A stretch of DNA of 64,000 bases from Sorghum bicolor (GCF_000003195.3 NC_012870.2:54747595-54811594); one strand, 5' to 3'. Positions 22,110-34,808 are shown, numbered from the stretch's first letter. Numbers and translations are program-made. Notes: generated by a model from the letters alone, not told the origin.

Positions 22110-24230
22110 ACCTCTTGCTCGTCCCTGAGCAAGGATAGTCTCAGGGATGGATCAGAAGTTGCTGTAATGCCTTTGAACGTTGACGGTACACATGCTTTCA
22201 AATAAGATCTCATCTCTGAGTTAGAGTAAACTGTTAGAACTTAAGACTTACTCATTTTACCTTTCACCATGGGGCTTGCAACCGTCACTTGTATCTTGAG
22301 CAGTTAAAAGATAGAACGGTCTAGTCAAGCGCCATGTTTCTTATTCTTGATCAGCTATAGCTTTGGAGTTTTTTTTGCAGATTTTCAAATAAAACTCAGA
22401 GATTCCTTGTATGACTCTCTCAAATCTCTCTTTTGTGGTATTTCTGGATCCTTACCAAGGCAATGATGGTATATGCCTTCTCTCAATGTATGTGGTATTT
22501 GTGGTATAAGGAATAGTGACATTGTCTTTTCTCTCATCCTGCTCTAATAAGGCTTGATATCTGGAGCTTATAGGTGGGAGATAAAGTATACATACTTATA
22601 AGACATTTATTGCATAGTAAAACCATGGATCTAGAGACACAATACAATAAGTCAATATCAAGATGTGCATGTGTGGTGAACTAATGGTGTATGGTGATAA
22701 TAGTGTAAACGATGGTGAAAATCTAATTCTACTTTTGCTCTTTTGAGGGGATACATACCTTTCTTGCTCTTTGAAGCTTTTTGAGGGGAATGAGACGCTC
22801 TATATTTTTCTTTTTATTTTCTCTCAGGTGTGTATCTTGTACCCCTAATTCTACTGTCGGACACTTGTCCATTTTTACCTCTCGTCTTACTTTTTCTTTT
22901 CTTCGAGGTTCCGGGCACTTGCCCCTTTTTATTTCCTCGTATTCACTTTTTTCAGAGCACTCACCCTCCTAGAATAATGTAGCAAGTGGTAGTAACCAAA
23001 ATATCTCGAGCATTTATTTCACAGGGAATAACAAGGATATGATAATGTTTTTGGCTATTCTCTCCTAGATAGGAGTAGAATAATTTTGGGTGAATCTGGA
23101 GATGGAAATGAGTGGATGTATGTGGATGCATACTTCCGGAGTAGAAGCAGCATGTATGAGTGAATGTGCAAGTGAATCTTGATTTTAACCGCATGACAAG
23201 CTCCTAAGGGTCTACACACCTTGACCACACTCAATGCTCATAAGCAGTAAAAAGTAAATGTGTGGTTTTTAGTCTAACAAGCATGTATATATGGCTGTGG
23301 TAGGAATTTAAACTCTCATCATACATGCAACATTTTTAAAGATTTTCAAAGATAAAATTCTCCAGAATTCTAGCATCTCTAGGAATAGATAAACAACTGC
23401 TCAACCTTCCCATATCATATCCGTTAACGACTTAGACTTTGGATCAAGTTCTCTTCCCATAAGTTCAGGTTTAGAGCAAGTTTTAAATTATAACAGTTAT
23501 GTCTAAACTTGAGAGAGAGCTTCAGATTTGAAGATTAGGCAAAGCAACTATTCATCATATCGATGCTAGAGTTTATTATTAAGATTCAATTTAGCATAGC
23601 CACTTTATTTATTTATTAAGCAAACTAAACAAGCACAAAATCTTTATTCGAGTTTTCATGATTATGTATCTTTTTATTTTAATATAGTATAAATGTAGAT
23701 AGAAACACTTAGCTGGATAAATGGGGGTGCTCTCCTCTAAGCTAGATTTTGACGTAATTTCTTCTGATGTAGCTAGCAGGTGGCAGAAGTGTATTTGAAT
23801 GTCGACAGCACCCTGACAGTGATTAGGATGCCTTCTGTGTGCTAGTCTTCTTAATCCTTGAATTCTGTGGAGCTCAAATAGACAACAAAGCTTTGTGGAA
23901 CTGGTTAAGTGTTAGCATAAATATCTTAGCTTTTATCATGTTGAGCCTCCTTAATAAATGTTACTCTCTTTGGTAGAATCACAAACTTATTTTTATATTT
24001 GCGTTTTTAGAGCAAAGGAAAATATTTATTTTATTATTTTTTATGCCACCATAGTGAATGTACTTATGGGTTTTATGCCACGAGCATACTCACATGGGGC
24101 TTACTTGTTTTTAACATTTTTATTTTCTATTTAAGATGGTATGAACACGATTAACTAAACAAGCTACTTTAAGTAAATAATAGAAGGGAAAGTGATAATT
24201 ACCAAGTTTACCTCTTGGCATGGTGTTCGG
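22110..24230 (-). other. Element B: non-coding 3' internal region
   Basis: Homologous to 9662-11689 in element A. It is AT-rich with T-runs near 22780-22950 and has no recognisable protein. Confidence 0.6.
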
Positions 24231-24235
24231 TGTTT

Positions 24236-25560
24236 TTAAGTCCTCCGAACAGGACTCCTTGTGTTCTCAGACTCGCGCGATGGCGTAGACAGTAGTCCCG
24301 GCGGCGCCTCTTCTTCTTGTACAGCTATCTTCTCTCTCCACACTTGACTTGGTGCTACTGTCTCCTTAGGACAGTTCTGTTCAAGATGTATATCCTCAGA
24401 TCTTATTACCTCTCCTTCATAGTCTGCCCATCTATCCTTGATAATTTGCCTCCTCTGATTGCGGTTGCGTCGCCTTCTTCTCATTCTGACCTGCTTAGAA
24501 TCTTAAACTGTATAGTTAGGGTCATTAAAGTAGCGGCGACCTTCTCAGAGGGGAAGTGCATGTGGACTTCTCCAGTTCCAATGTAGATGATCGCTTTGAC
24601 GGTGCTGAGAAACGGTCTTCCAAGGATGATGGGTGGATCGTACTCGTCTTCTCCCATGTCAATAACCTAAAAATTTGTATAGACAAAATGGTTGTTTATT
24701 TTGACAGGGACATCAGTTACTATACCTTCGACTTTTTGGAATGTCTGGTCTGCCATCTGGAGCTGAATATATGTCGGTTGTAGGGGCATGGTTTCGTACA
24801 GCGGCTGATAAGTGACTGCGGCCATTATGTTGACGCCCGGTCCGGTGTCACAGAGTGTCTTCTAGAAGGAGTATCCATTGATTGAGCATTCGATGCTAGG
24901 AACACCAGGGTCATCCTTCTTGATCAGGAAAGACGACTTGATCGAGTCGACGATCTTGACCTCCGTGAATTGCAGTGACCATCTTAGCTGATTCGGTCCA
25001 CACTTGTTTCTTGTTCTTGTTCCTCCTATTGGTCCTCTTCCTTGGTTCATATTGGGGTTGCTCTGGGATTTGTGCGGTCTTGTTCTTGAAGGAAAACGTC
25101 TCCTTCCTCCCCTTGATGTTGAAGTTGATCTTCGCAGCACTAGCATAGATGACAGCTCCTGAGGTGTTCAGGAATGGCCTCCCCAGGATGACAGGTGACC
25201 TCTCATCAGCACCGGTCTCTATCACCACGAAGTATGCTGGGACGTACGAGGTACCAACTCGGACATAGATGTTCTTTAATATTCCGTTTGGGAAGCTCAG
25301 TGTCCGATCTACAAGCTACAAACACATGGTTGTTTCTAATAAAGGACATGTAAAGAATTTTTCATAGAGTACCCTGAACATAATGTTGACGCTGGAGCCA
25401 AAGTCGCAGAGTCCTTCTGGGAAGTCCACCATGCTGATGGAGATCGGGATGACAGGGCATCCTGGATCGCCTCTCTTGACTGGTAGAAGGTCATTATGTA
25501 CTTCCACAACGGGGTTACTCCAGTAGTTACCTACATCAAACATGTCTACAAGATTTGCAG
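24236..25560 (-). pseudogene. Element B protease region with two retropepsin-like domains
   Basis: Domain 1 reads CDFGSSVNIM near 25385-25415 and closes with ILGRPFLNT near 25165-25195. Domain 2 reads CDTGPGVNIM near 24825-24855, with Pro where C has Ser, and closes with ILGRPFLST near 24610-24640. Several stops and shifts separate the pieces, so it is a pseudogene. A basic linker with RKRTNRRNKNKKQ lies between the domains. In the family these enzymes cleave Gag. The same double arrangement is in elements A and C. Confidence 0.75.
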
Positions 25561-25626
25561 ATTCTAATCCTTCCGGTTATGATGGTATACCGGGGTTAGT
25601 GGGAGGAACAACAACAGCTATTTGAT

Positions 25627-26942
25627 TCACTGAGATTCAATCATTTTATTAAAGCTAATCTGGTTCTTGTTGGCAGTAGAAAAATTATCCATTCTATTAT
25701 TTATATTTTCTAGCATTTTATCATTAGATGCCAATTTCTTAGACAGGTTATCCATTAGCTTTCCTTGATTAGACACTAACTCTCTCAAGGGTGGAAAATT
25801 ATTATTATTGTTGTAAGAATTATTACCTTGATAGTTACCTGAGTAGTTAGGCCTCTGTTGATTCCAACCTTGATTTTGTTGAGGACGGTTGTAGTAGTAG
25901 TAGTAGTAGGTGTTGTTGTTGATGTAGTTCACGTCCTCATGCACCTTAGGGCAGTGATTGCCTGAGTGTCTAGTATCTCCACATTCCTCACAAGTCATGT
26001 GAGAGTCGTAGATGTGCATGACTTCTTTCTTGTCTCTAGCTTTGTCATCGAGCTTCTTCATGAGCAGGTCCAGCTTTGCAGACAGCATGTCTACCTCCTT
26101 GAACTGGTGCATACCTCCACCCTTCTTGCGTGTGTGGGTCCTCTCTTCATTCCAACCTTGGTTGGACGCCATCTTCTCCACAAGAGTTATGGCTTGTGGT
26201 ATGGTGAGTGACAGGAATGCTCCTCGAGCTGCAGCATCCATAGTTTCACGGGCACTATTACCGAGCCCATGATAGAACGTCTGCATCACTAGCCAGCTCT
26301 CAATTCCATGATGGGGACATTTTAGGATGTAGTCTTGAAAGCGCTCTCATGCCTCTGGAACGGATTCATTATGTTGTTGCTGAAAACTTGTAATCTTCCA
26401 TGGAGAGCATTGATCTTGCCCACGGGAAAGAACTTGTCCAGAAAGTTCGTGGATCAGAGTGCGCACGTAGTATTCTTCTCCTTCGTTGTGTAGAACCACT
26501 GCCTCGCTCTCCCCAACAGTGATAATGGGAAGAGGCGAAGTAGTATGGCGTCTCTGAGGACTTCTGACATAGTGAATGTGCTGCAAATCTTCAGGAAGTG
26601 TTGGAGATGAGCACTAGCATCTTCGTGTGCCTTCCGACAGAACTGTTTGGCTTGCCCCATGTTGATGAGCCCAGGCTTGAGCTTAAAGTTCTGATCGATC
26701 TCCACAGCAGGTCCAGTGCGGATATTGTTCGTAGTGGGAGCTGAGAACTCGCGGATCGACTTGTTCGCCATGGCTTTGAATTTGGATGACAAGTTCCAGA
26801 TGAAACTTTGGCGATCTTCTTGATTGGATGAAGCTTTGCGTTGAAGTGTTGACGATGTGATCTTCTTGAGCTTGGCTCTTGTTTTTCTGATTATCGCTTC
26901 GGGGTCGTCAACAAAATTTTCTATAAGATGTCTTCTATTCAT
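25627..26942 (-). pseudogene. Element B gag (nucleocapsid polyprotein)
   Basis: The N-terminal piece (26942 down to 26454) begins MNRRHLIENF and contains KAHEDASAHLQHFLKIC and LFPLSLLGRARQWFY, the retrotransposon gag core. After a frameshift come SSFQQQHNESVPEA-like words and an in-frame TGA where Trp is expected (near 26345). The C-terminal piece (26289 down to 25627) has GNSARETMDAAARGAFLSLT, a coiled-coil-like stretch and a CCHC zinc knuckle, CEECGDTRHSGNHC, near 25945-25990. It is followed by an Asn/Tyr-rich tail. Gag would form the virus-like particle that packages the RNA; this copy is broken. Confidence 0.82.
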
Positions 26943-27078
26943 ACATCACCCTGCATAAAATAATAAAAATAACAAAGTAGAGGGGTAAAGCTGTATGAGA
27001 GAATTGATGTTCTCAATCATATTAGTGATGCGAATGATGACTCATTATTCCGTATTCATTCCTTGTTAGTAAATCAAC

Positions 27079-27106
27079 CTTCCCCGACAACGGTGCCAAA
27101 AATGCT
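27079..27106 (-). promoter_or_regulatory. Decayed primer binding site of element B (tRNA-Asp type)
   Basis: On the minus strand this reads AGCATTTTTGGCACCGTTG then TCGGGG. Against the tRNA-Asp complement TGGCGCCGTTGCCGGGG it has two transitions at CpG-type positions. Confidence 0.75.
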
Positions 27107-28737
27107 TGTTGGGCATTCTTAACGTCATTACCAAAAGTAGACTTAGTTTTCTAATTCTGATAACGGCGCCAAAAATGCCAAACCTATCTCTCATGCCACT
27201 TAAGCCAAGTTGTCATCCCCAGCATGACATGAGAGACGCGGTATTGAAATATGCATTTGCTCATCAAGATAAATAATAAAAGGGGTCTGCAAGCACATAG
27301 ATTAATACCAATGTAGCATTTTAACCGAGAAGTATTCTAGATATCATTATTTATATTTTTACCACTGGGAAGGGATTACTAACACCAATGTTGATTATGG
27401 AATGAAATATGGAACTGAGTATCTATCATTGCATGTGTAATAGAGAGCATTCATCTATCTCTTGCATACAGGGATAAATGTCACATAAATATAGATAAAG
27501 TATGAATGGTGACAAAGATAACTAATCTGATCAGCATAACTAGTCACATATGATAATGATAAGCACCTCAACAGATATTCTAGCAAGTCATTAGCATGGA
27601 ACTAGGACAAACTACAAGAATATTTCCTAAGTTATTCTTAACTATAATGTCTAGCATATCATAGTTAGTGCAATTATACTTGGCAATCATTGCGAGAGAG
27701 GACTACGCCCATGCATAGTGATATTATCAAGGAAGATGAGAAACATAGCAATCACTCCCATGTAATAATGTTGCTCTGCCTGCCCTATACACGGGAGGGG
27801 GACTATATAAGAATCAGTGAAGGTGTCACCATCGCGAACTACCCCACGATCCGGCATATAGGGTACAATCGCAGATAAATACGGTATAGGCACCACGCCT
27901 ACACAATACTTATCATTTACCCATTGATGTAACGGATAAACGCTATACGATCCTAAACATGTATATAATTCCAATCTAACAAAGCCAAGCATATAACTAT
28001 GATAAACTAGGAACGATATAATTGCAAATATAAACAAGTAGAGCAAAGTCATCAGCAATATATTAAAATAGAACAAAGACATATTCATAATATTGAAGAA
28101 CAATGATGAACAAATGAAGAACGAGGAATTACCAAGAATCCTCTTGACACATCCAGAAACCAATCAAAGATTGACTCCTTCTAGTTCTAATCCTATGTAG
28201 CTATGCTAAACTAGAGATCTAGTTGATGTGGTGGCTCTAGGGCTTGATCAGAGACTCTCCTCCTTGGATGAATGAATGAATTAGGGTTTCAGAGGTGAGA
28301 ATGCCTTCTCTAGGGGCCAGGGGGCCTGCTTATATAGCCCCTCCAAATGAATGTGGGTTGTCGGATCAAACCGACCTTAATCGCATGGTTTTCCTTAATC
28401 CTTTAGGTCGGTGGAGCATAATCCATGAGGCAAAGCCAGATTGGCTAAGGTGCCAGGGCGGGCGCCCTGCCCCCAGGCCCGCTCGGTCTCCCGCTCGTTC
28501 CCGTGCTTTTTGGACTCTTCTAGATGATAGAAAATTGGCGCACACGTTAATATCTCTATGTAAACCCGACATGTGGGCCTTTCCTCCGTATTTCCTGATA
28601 ACCCCCTGCAGAAATAGATAAACACCAAAACTCGTGGAATTCTGTCAGATAAAACCCTAAGTCTGGTTGTTGGTTGCATTTAGATCCTTTTCTTCATTTA
28701 TTTGATGATTAAATTTGGTACTTAAGGACCGTCAACA
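27107..28737 (-). repeat. Element B right LTR (5' LTR)
   Basis: The 1631-bp LTR has TGTTGGGC...GTCAACA ends. The primer-site-like copy AACGGCGCCAAAAATGCC is at 27162-27179, 55 bp inside the LTR. Confidence 0.9.
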
Positions 28738-28742
28738 CCTGT

Positions 28743-29578
28743 ATATCCGAACCCTGATGCCGTCGTCGAACCAGGGATTGCAGAATGGGTGGTTCTACCT
28801 CCAGAACGACCACAGCCTCCTCCCGGAGTACACGAGAAAGATGTTGACCGAGTGCCCCGACAAGTGGGGGTGGAGCGCGCCCATGGTGGAGCACAAGAGG
28901 CTGGACCCCCTCCTCGCCGGCCTAGCTAAGCTGAGGCTGGAGGGCGTCACCGCGGCCAAGGTGGCAGTCGCTTTCCACAAGCTACGCGTCCTCCCGCTGG
29001 CGCAGCGGGTGTTGCTCATGTGGGAGATGACACCCGAGGCATCCCTGGTTGGGACGCAGATGCTGGAGGAGACGGTGTCCGCCGCAGAGATTGCTCTTCG
29101 TCTCTCATGGATGGTGTCGTCGGAGCTAAAGAACTATCGGTTCATCCCGATGCGCCCCGAGAGGGGCTACATATCTCTAGTAAGGTATTTTCGCTCTCAT
29201 CCTTGCTTTGTTGGCTTCTTCTTCATCCTTGTTTTTATTTGGCTTGCTGTCCACTCGTAGGGAATGGGCGTGATAAGATACACTCTTCCCTAGGTCCTAG
29301 AAGACAAGGAGACCCAGGCTAGGAACAAGGAGCAGAAGCACCAGAAGGACAAGAAGAATGCGAAGAAGGCGAAGAAAGCAAAGAAGGCGGAGGCTTCGGC
29401 CAAGCGTCGCTACGAGGCCGAGGAGGCGGGGTTCCCCGAGTCTGAGTCCTCCGAGACCTCTGTCTCGGAGATAGAAGACATGGGAGATTCCCACTGGCTG
29501 AACGAGCTCCTGGAACAGGAGGAGGAAGAAGTCCCCCCTAGTCGGTGGGGGGTTGGTGGCCCTGGCGGGGGGCCCTAG
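28743..29578 (+). pseudogene. Element G antisense gene, 3' part
   Basis: The frame resumes after the CCTGT duplication of element B and reads LYIRTLMPSSNQGLQNGW, LLPEYTRKMLTECPDKWG and VLPLAQRVLLMWEMTPEAS to RGYISL, ending at a donor (CTA|GTAAGG, exon end 29179). The acceptor CCCTAG at 29286-29293 opens the next exon (29294-29578). That exon encodes a Lys/Ala-rich basic stretch followed by an acidic Ser/Glu-rich stretch and ends in TAG at 29576-29578. The gene therefore carried a spliceosomal intron while lying antisense in a retrotransposon. The wording matches the 'putative gypsy type transposon' proteins of grasses; their function is unknown. Confidence 0.75.
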
Positions 29579-30849
29579 ATTTCTAGGGGCGCAGAGGGCA
29601 CCCCTATATAATTGTTGACGAGGGCGGGGATGAAGCCCCTAAGGAGGGTTCGGCAGCCCCGGGCCCCCAAGGAGGGGAGAAGTCGTCGGGCGAAGAGCCC
29701 GAAGCACCCGTGGGCCCGAAGGCCCCAACCGAGCCTCGTCCTAATACGAGGGCAAAGGCGGAGGCCTGGGCGGGAACCCTGAAGGCTGAAGCTGTCGTAG
29801 GGGCCACCGCGACCCCGGGGGCGGCTGCAGGCGCCCACCCGGCAGCCCCCGGATCCCAGGGGGCGCCGAGTTACTAGAAGGGGGCCATGCCCCGGGCGAG
29901 GTAAGGGCTTGTCTAAGAACCTTCCCTCTTTTTTGTTTTTCTCTTTCTTATTCTTACCTTTGTCTTGTTGCCTTTCTACCAGTCGAAAGCAGAAGGCAGC
30001 AATAGTGGGGCTAGTGCCCCTAAAGGCTGTCAAGAGGGGGGCGCAGTCGACCCCTAGGTTGGCAAGGCCTAGGTCGCCGCCCCCCTTGACCCGCGAGGAG
30101 GAAGAATGCCCCTAGGAGGGGGCAGATCAGGGGTCCTAGGAGAAGTCTCCGGAGCCCCACGTGGAGAAGGATGAGGCCCCGAGGTCTCAGGGGCCGGAAG
30201 TGATGGTCTTGGCCCTTGGGGCCATCAACCCAGCTAGAGATGTTGACCTAGGGGGCGCAGAGGCCCGGCTAGGTCGAGGTGGGTCGCGTCGAGGAAGCCT
30301 CCAAAAAGGCGGCCTCGACCAAGCCCCACGGGAAAGGACCAACTGAGCCAGAAGTCCCTGGAATGGATGGGGGGTCATCGCATCCTAGGGTAAAACCTCG
30401 GTGATCTAGCCCAACCCTGAGGACCCAGAGGGGAGGGCCCAGTTCATCCTTGATGACCCTTCCGAGGCATACCTCTAGTAGGGCCTCGAGGAGTGCGGCC
30501 GCACCAGTGTCCAGGCCATCAATTGGGCGTCTGAGCTCGTGAGCCAGGACATGTACAAGCTTGCCCAGGTAAGAGTGCCCTCCCCCTTTTTGGGGCATAT
30601 TTTCGTCGTAGCTTTTTTGTTGAGTTTTTTGTGCGATGTTCAACTCGCAGGCGCTCATGGCCACGTCCCATGAGAAGTCAGACTTCCTCCAATGGGAATG
30701 GGATGCATGGGCGGCCTAGCAAGATGAGAGGGCCGCTCGGGATGCGACTGAGGGGGAGCTCGCAAAAGAATGCAGCATATCCACTGACCTCCGGTTTAGT
30801 GTTCTAAACTTGAAGCCGAGGCTCGGGACTCTTGGGAAAAGGTCGCGAC
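29579..30849 (+). pseudogene. Degenerate tail of the element G antisense gene
   Basis: The reading continues as Pro/Ala/Glu-rich coding-like sequence (DEGGDEAPKEGS near 29610, then KAEAWAGTLKAEAV) with scattered stops. A possible donor (AGG|GTAAGG near 29900), a possible acceptor (TACCAG near 29980) and later Glu/Lys-rich pieces suggest further exons. A coiled-coil-like region approaches 30849, where element C interrupts. No complete frame survives. Confidence 0.5.
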
Positions 30850-32482
30850 TGTTGGGTATTCTTAATGTCATTACCAAAAGTAGACTTAGTTTCCTAATTT
30901 TGATAACGGCGCCAAAAATGCCAAACCTATCCCTCATACCACTTAAGCCAAGTTGTCATCCCCAGCATGACATGAGAGACGCGGTATTGAAATATGCAAT
31001 TGCTCATCTAAATAAATAACAAATGGGATCTGCAAGCGCACAGATTAATACCGATGTAGCATTTTAACCGGGAAGTATTCCAGGTATCGTTATTTATATT
31101 TTTACCACTGGGAAGGGATTAGTAATCATCAATGTAGATTATAGAATGGAATATAAGATTGAGTATCTACCATTGCTTGTATAATTGAGAACATTTATCT
31201 AACTCTTTCATACAAGGATAAGTGTCACATTGAAGGATATATAAAGTAATGAATAGTGACAAAGATAATTAATCTAATAAGCATAACATAGCCACATATA
31301 AATATGATAAGCACCTCAATTAGATATTCTAGCAAGTCATTAGCATGGAATTAGGACGAACTACAAGAATATTTCCTAAGTTATTCTTAACTATACAGTC
31401 TAGCATATCATAGTTAGTGCAATTATACTTAGCAATCATTGTGAGACAAGACTACAACCATGCATAGTGATATTAGCAAGGAATATGAGAAACATCGTAA
31501 TCACTCTCCTGTAATAATGTTGCTCTGCCAGCCCAATACACGAGAGGGGGACTATATAAGAATCAATGAAGCTGTCACTACCATGAACTACCCCACGATC
31601 TAGCATATAGGGTACAATCGCAGATAAATACGGTATGAGCACCACGCCTACACAATATCTATCATTTACCCATGGATCCGATGGATAAACGCTATACGAT
31701 CCTAAAAATGTATATAGATCCAATCTAACTAAGCCAAGTATATAACTATGATAAACTAAGAACAATATAATTGCGAATATAAACAAGTAGAGCAAAGTCA
31801 TAATCAATATATTGAAGTAGAACAAAGTCATATTCATAATATTGAAGAACAAAGATGAACAATTGAAGAACAATAGAGAATTACCAAGAATCCTCTTGAC
31901 AGATCCGAAAACCATTCGAAGATTGACTCCTTCTAGTTCTAATCCTATGTAGCTATGCTAATCTAGAGATCTATTTGATGTGGTGGCTCTAGGCTTGATC
32001 AGAGGCTTCTTCTCCCTTGATGAATAATGATTTAGGGTTGAGAGGTCCTCTCCTCCAGGGGCCAGGGGGTCTGGTTTTATAGTCCTTTCAAGTGAATATG
32101 GGCCGTCGGATCAAACCAACATTGATTGAACGGTTATCCTTGATCCTTTAGGTCGGTGGAGCTTGATCCCGAAAGAGAGTCCTGATTGGACTCCAGAGGG
32201 GGGGCGGGCGCCCTGGGCCACGCTCCATTCTGCCTCCGCTTCGTTCCCGTGTCTTCTGGAGTCTTCTAGATGTAAGATAATTACGCGACACGTTAATATC
32301 TCTATGTAATCCCGACTTGTGGGCCTTTCTTCCGTTTTTCCTGATAACCCCCTACAGAAATAGACAAACACCAAAACTCGTGGAATTCTGTCAGATAAAA
32401 CCCTAAGTCTAGATGTTGATTTCATTTGGATCCTTTTCTTTGTTTATTTATAATTAAATTTGATACTTAAGGACCGTCAACA
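30850..32482 (-). repeat. Element C left LTR (3' LTR)
   Basis: The 1633-bp LTR has TGTTGGGT...CCGTCAACA ends and is clearly homologous to the LTRs of B. It carries the primer-site-like copy at 30905-30922. Confidence 0.88.
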
Positions 32483-32497
32483 AACTCCCCCAAGCTT
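32483..32497 (-). promoter_or_regulatory. Polypurine tract of element C
   Basis: On the minus strand this reads AAGCTTGGGGGAGTT directly against the LTR. Confidence 0.75.
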
Positions 32498-32882
32498 ACC
32501 TCTTGCTCGTCCCTGAGCAAGGATAATCTCAGCGATGGATCAGAAGTTGTTGTAATGCCTTTAAAAGTTGACGGTACACATGCTTTTAAATAATATCTCA
32601 TCTCTGAGTTAGTGTAAACTGTCAAGACTTAAAACTTATTCATTTTACCTTTCACTATGGGACTTGTAACCGTCACTTCTGTCTTGAGTAGTTAAAAGAT
32701 AGAACAGTCTAGTCAAGTGCCATGTCTCTTATTCTTGATCAGCTATAGCTTTAGAGTTTTTTGCAGATTTTCAAATAAAACTCAGAGATTCCTTGTATGA
32801 CTCTCTTAGATCTCTCTTTTGTGGTATTTCTGGATCCTTACCAAGGCAGTGATGGTATATGCCTTCTCTCAAGATATGTAGT

Positions 32883-33596
32883 TGTTGACACCGTTTTTTG
32901 ACATGTATCCAGAGACCAGTAGAGTATAGATCGGCAGGTGGAGCAACGGTAACTAACCTGCAGAAGAGTTGCCGATGAGGATAGTTGCCGATGAAGAAAC
33001 AATTGAATATGACTAAGTCCAGAGGTGGTGACGTGTTCTTGCCGATGATCAATATTAGTGTTTGCCGATGGCCATAACAAGAAGACTGCCGATGACTCTG
33101 AAGGGGAGCGTGGAGGTTGCCGATTGACCTGTGGCAGTGTTCCAGTTTGTTACGAGGTGGTGGTTCTATGTTTTCCTTAGTTATTTAAATTCGTTTTGTA
33201 TATGGATTCTGTTTATTTTGGAATTCGAGTCCTAGTCGTGTCTGATTGTAGCTCTTTGAGCAGGGTATAAATGTAGACCCTAGGGCCTTGTAATGAGATA
33301 TCTATCAATCAATCAAACACAAGTTTTTACTCATATTCCAGCATCTACTTTTCGACGACTTCGTCATATTTTCCTTTTATTATGAGTTCTCAGGAGTTCG
33401 TCGACTTAAGCTCGGCATATTCTCGAGTTCCGCGTGAATACCTCTTGGCCGTGACATCCGGGCGCATCGCTGTTGTCGGGACCAAAGTATTCGAGTTATC
33501 ACCTTTGCCGATAGTAAGGTCAAATCGGCTGATACGCCTTAACATTTGAATTGGGTATTAGCCCTTTGTGTTTGCAGATCTACTTTTGCACCAACA
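32883..33596 (+). repeat. Element D 5' LTR
   Basis: The 714-bp LTR has TGTTGACACC...CACCAACA ends. TATAAATG at 33266-33273 is a probable promoter. About 26-30 bp of it are missing from the 3' LTR near its TTACTCATATTCC stretch. Confidence 0.92.
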
Positions 33597-33603
33597 CATC
33601 TTT

Positions 33604-33620
33604 TGGCACGCCCGGTGGGA
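33604..33620 (+). promoter_or_regulatory. Probable primer binding site of element D
   Basis: TGGCACGCCCGGTGGGA lies seven bases inside the 5' LTR. It begins TGG, as nearly all tRNA primer sites do, and element E has the same site with one change (46370-46386). It may match a tRNA-Arg end, but I did not assign the tRNA. Confidence 0.6.
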
Positions 33621-33638
33621 CAGATTCAAGATCAAGAC

Positions 33639-34808
33639 ATGTCGACTACTAAGTTCGACTTGGAGAACGTCATCCCTGTGACGGAAGCCAATCTCAAAGA
33701 TGAGCAGAAGCAAGCTATTGCAAAAGCCATGGAGGACTACAAGCAGCAATGTTTGAAGTCTTTCAGCATCAACAGGAGTGGCGAGGTGGTCCAGAAAGAA
33801 GCACTGTCGGCACCTCGGCAGGTTACTTTTGAAGCCAATCCTGGTAGACTTCAAGACATGGTTGATAGTGCTATTAATTGTGCCTTGATCAATCAAGCTG
33901 GTGTGCTGTCCAATACGGTTTTCAATGCCGTGGCTAGAACTTCCAAAGAAGGACAATTGCCACCAAACTATGTGGGCCCTGCCCATCATCAGCCGGGATC
34001 ACCAGTGGTCACAGCTCCATCGGCTGCTACAGCCGCTACGGGCACAGAAACAGCTGTTCCTCCAAGTACATTAGGAGTCACTAATGCGCAATCCACGCCG
34101 ATGCCGACCAATCCATCAACATCAGATGAGTCGATCAAGCTCACTACAGACCTATTGGCATCGGCAATGTCGGGATCTGTTCCTCCTAATTCTTGGGGTT
34201 TTGGTATGCCCCCAGAGTTCATGTTGAAGACACCTGGTACATCTCAAACGGCTGATATGAGAGGCAAGGCTCCTATGACATCGGCACCTCCAAATATGCC
34301 GATGAATCAGAGTCCCCAGTATACTACAACTACTACTGCAAGACCTTACACTGGGAATTCTCATGCTCCAACATTCCAGATGCCTAATGCATCGGCAGAT
34401 TCAATGCCGACGCAACAAAGGTTTATGACTCAGCCAGGGTATGTCAATTCAATGATGATGCCCAATTACCAGTCATCGGCAGGACCTATGCCGATGAATG
34501 CTAATAGTGGATGGCCTGGGCAGTTAGTCTTTCCACACATGCCTCAGCAGAGTCATCAGGCTGTTGGATTTCAACAAGGCCAGATCCAACCCGGGTTCCA
34601 GAATCAAGGATTGATCAACCAGCCAATGAATCTGGCTCAGCAAATTGGTGGTCAGATGGTTAACCCCATGTTCCATGCAGATCGTGTGCCTCAACGACAT
34701 GTGGAAGTGTATCAGCAGGTGCCAGATCCACAACCACCCCATCGGCAAGATGCCGATGCTTATCGGATCGATAAAATTGCTGAAGTGATGAGAGACCAAT
34801 TTGGGATA
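33639..34808 (+). pseudogene. Element D gag, N-terminal part
   Basis: The frame starts MSTTKFDLENV and stays open for 390 codons until element E interrupts at 34809. It encodes a short basic/acidic start (LKDEQKQAIAKAMEDYK), a Pro/Ala/Thr-rich middle, and a Gln/Pro/Met-rich stretch with repeats such as PMPTNPSTSD. It ends DKIAEVMRDQFGI, which joins exactly to KPKVNTYSYRTP at 47106 once E is removed. It is the N-terminal region of a Tat-type Gag and likely acts in particle assembly. This half is intact; the other half is not. Confidence 0.8.

Larger units (their letters stand above)
19172..28737 (-). mobile_element. Element B: non-autonomous LTR retrotransposon
   Basis: The left LTR (19172-22095, split by a solo LTR) and the right LTR (27107-28737) have TGTTGGGC...GTCAACA ends and are flanked by CCTGT (19167-19171 and 28738-28742). 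The minus orientation follows from the decayed tRNA-Asp primer site at the right and the purine tract at 22096. The interior carries gag and a two-domain protease but no reverse transcriptase or integrase. It inserted into the antisense gene of element G. It belongs to the same family as A and C. Confidence 0.92.

Noticed and set aside
27687..28163. Hydrophobic open frame of about 150 codons in the B/C LTRs (also 19753-20205 and 31436-31915)
   Set aside because: AT-rich LTR sequence read in this frame gives Phe/Leu/Ile/Tyr-rich text; no start context or conserved motif, and it lies in non-coding LTR.
28715..28894. Open frame spanning the B right LTR and element G
   Set aside because: Its first codons read LTR sequence; only the part after 28743 belongs to the G antisense gene.
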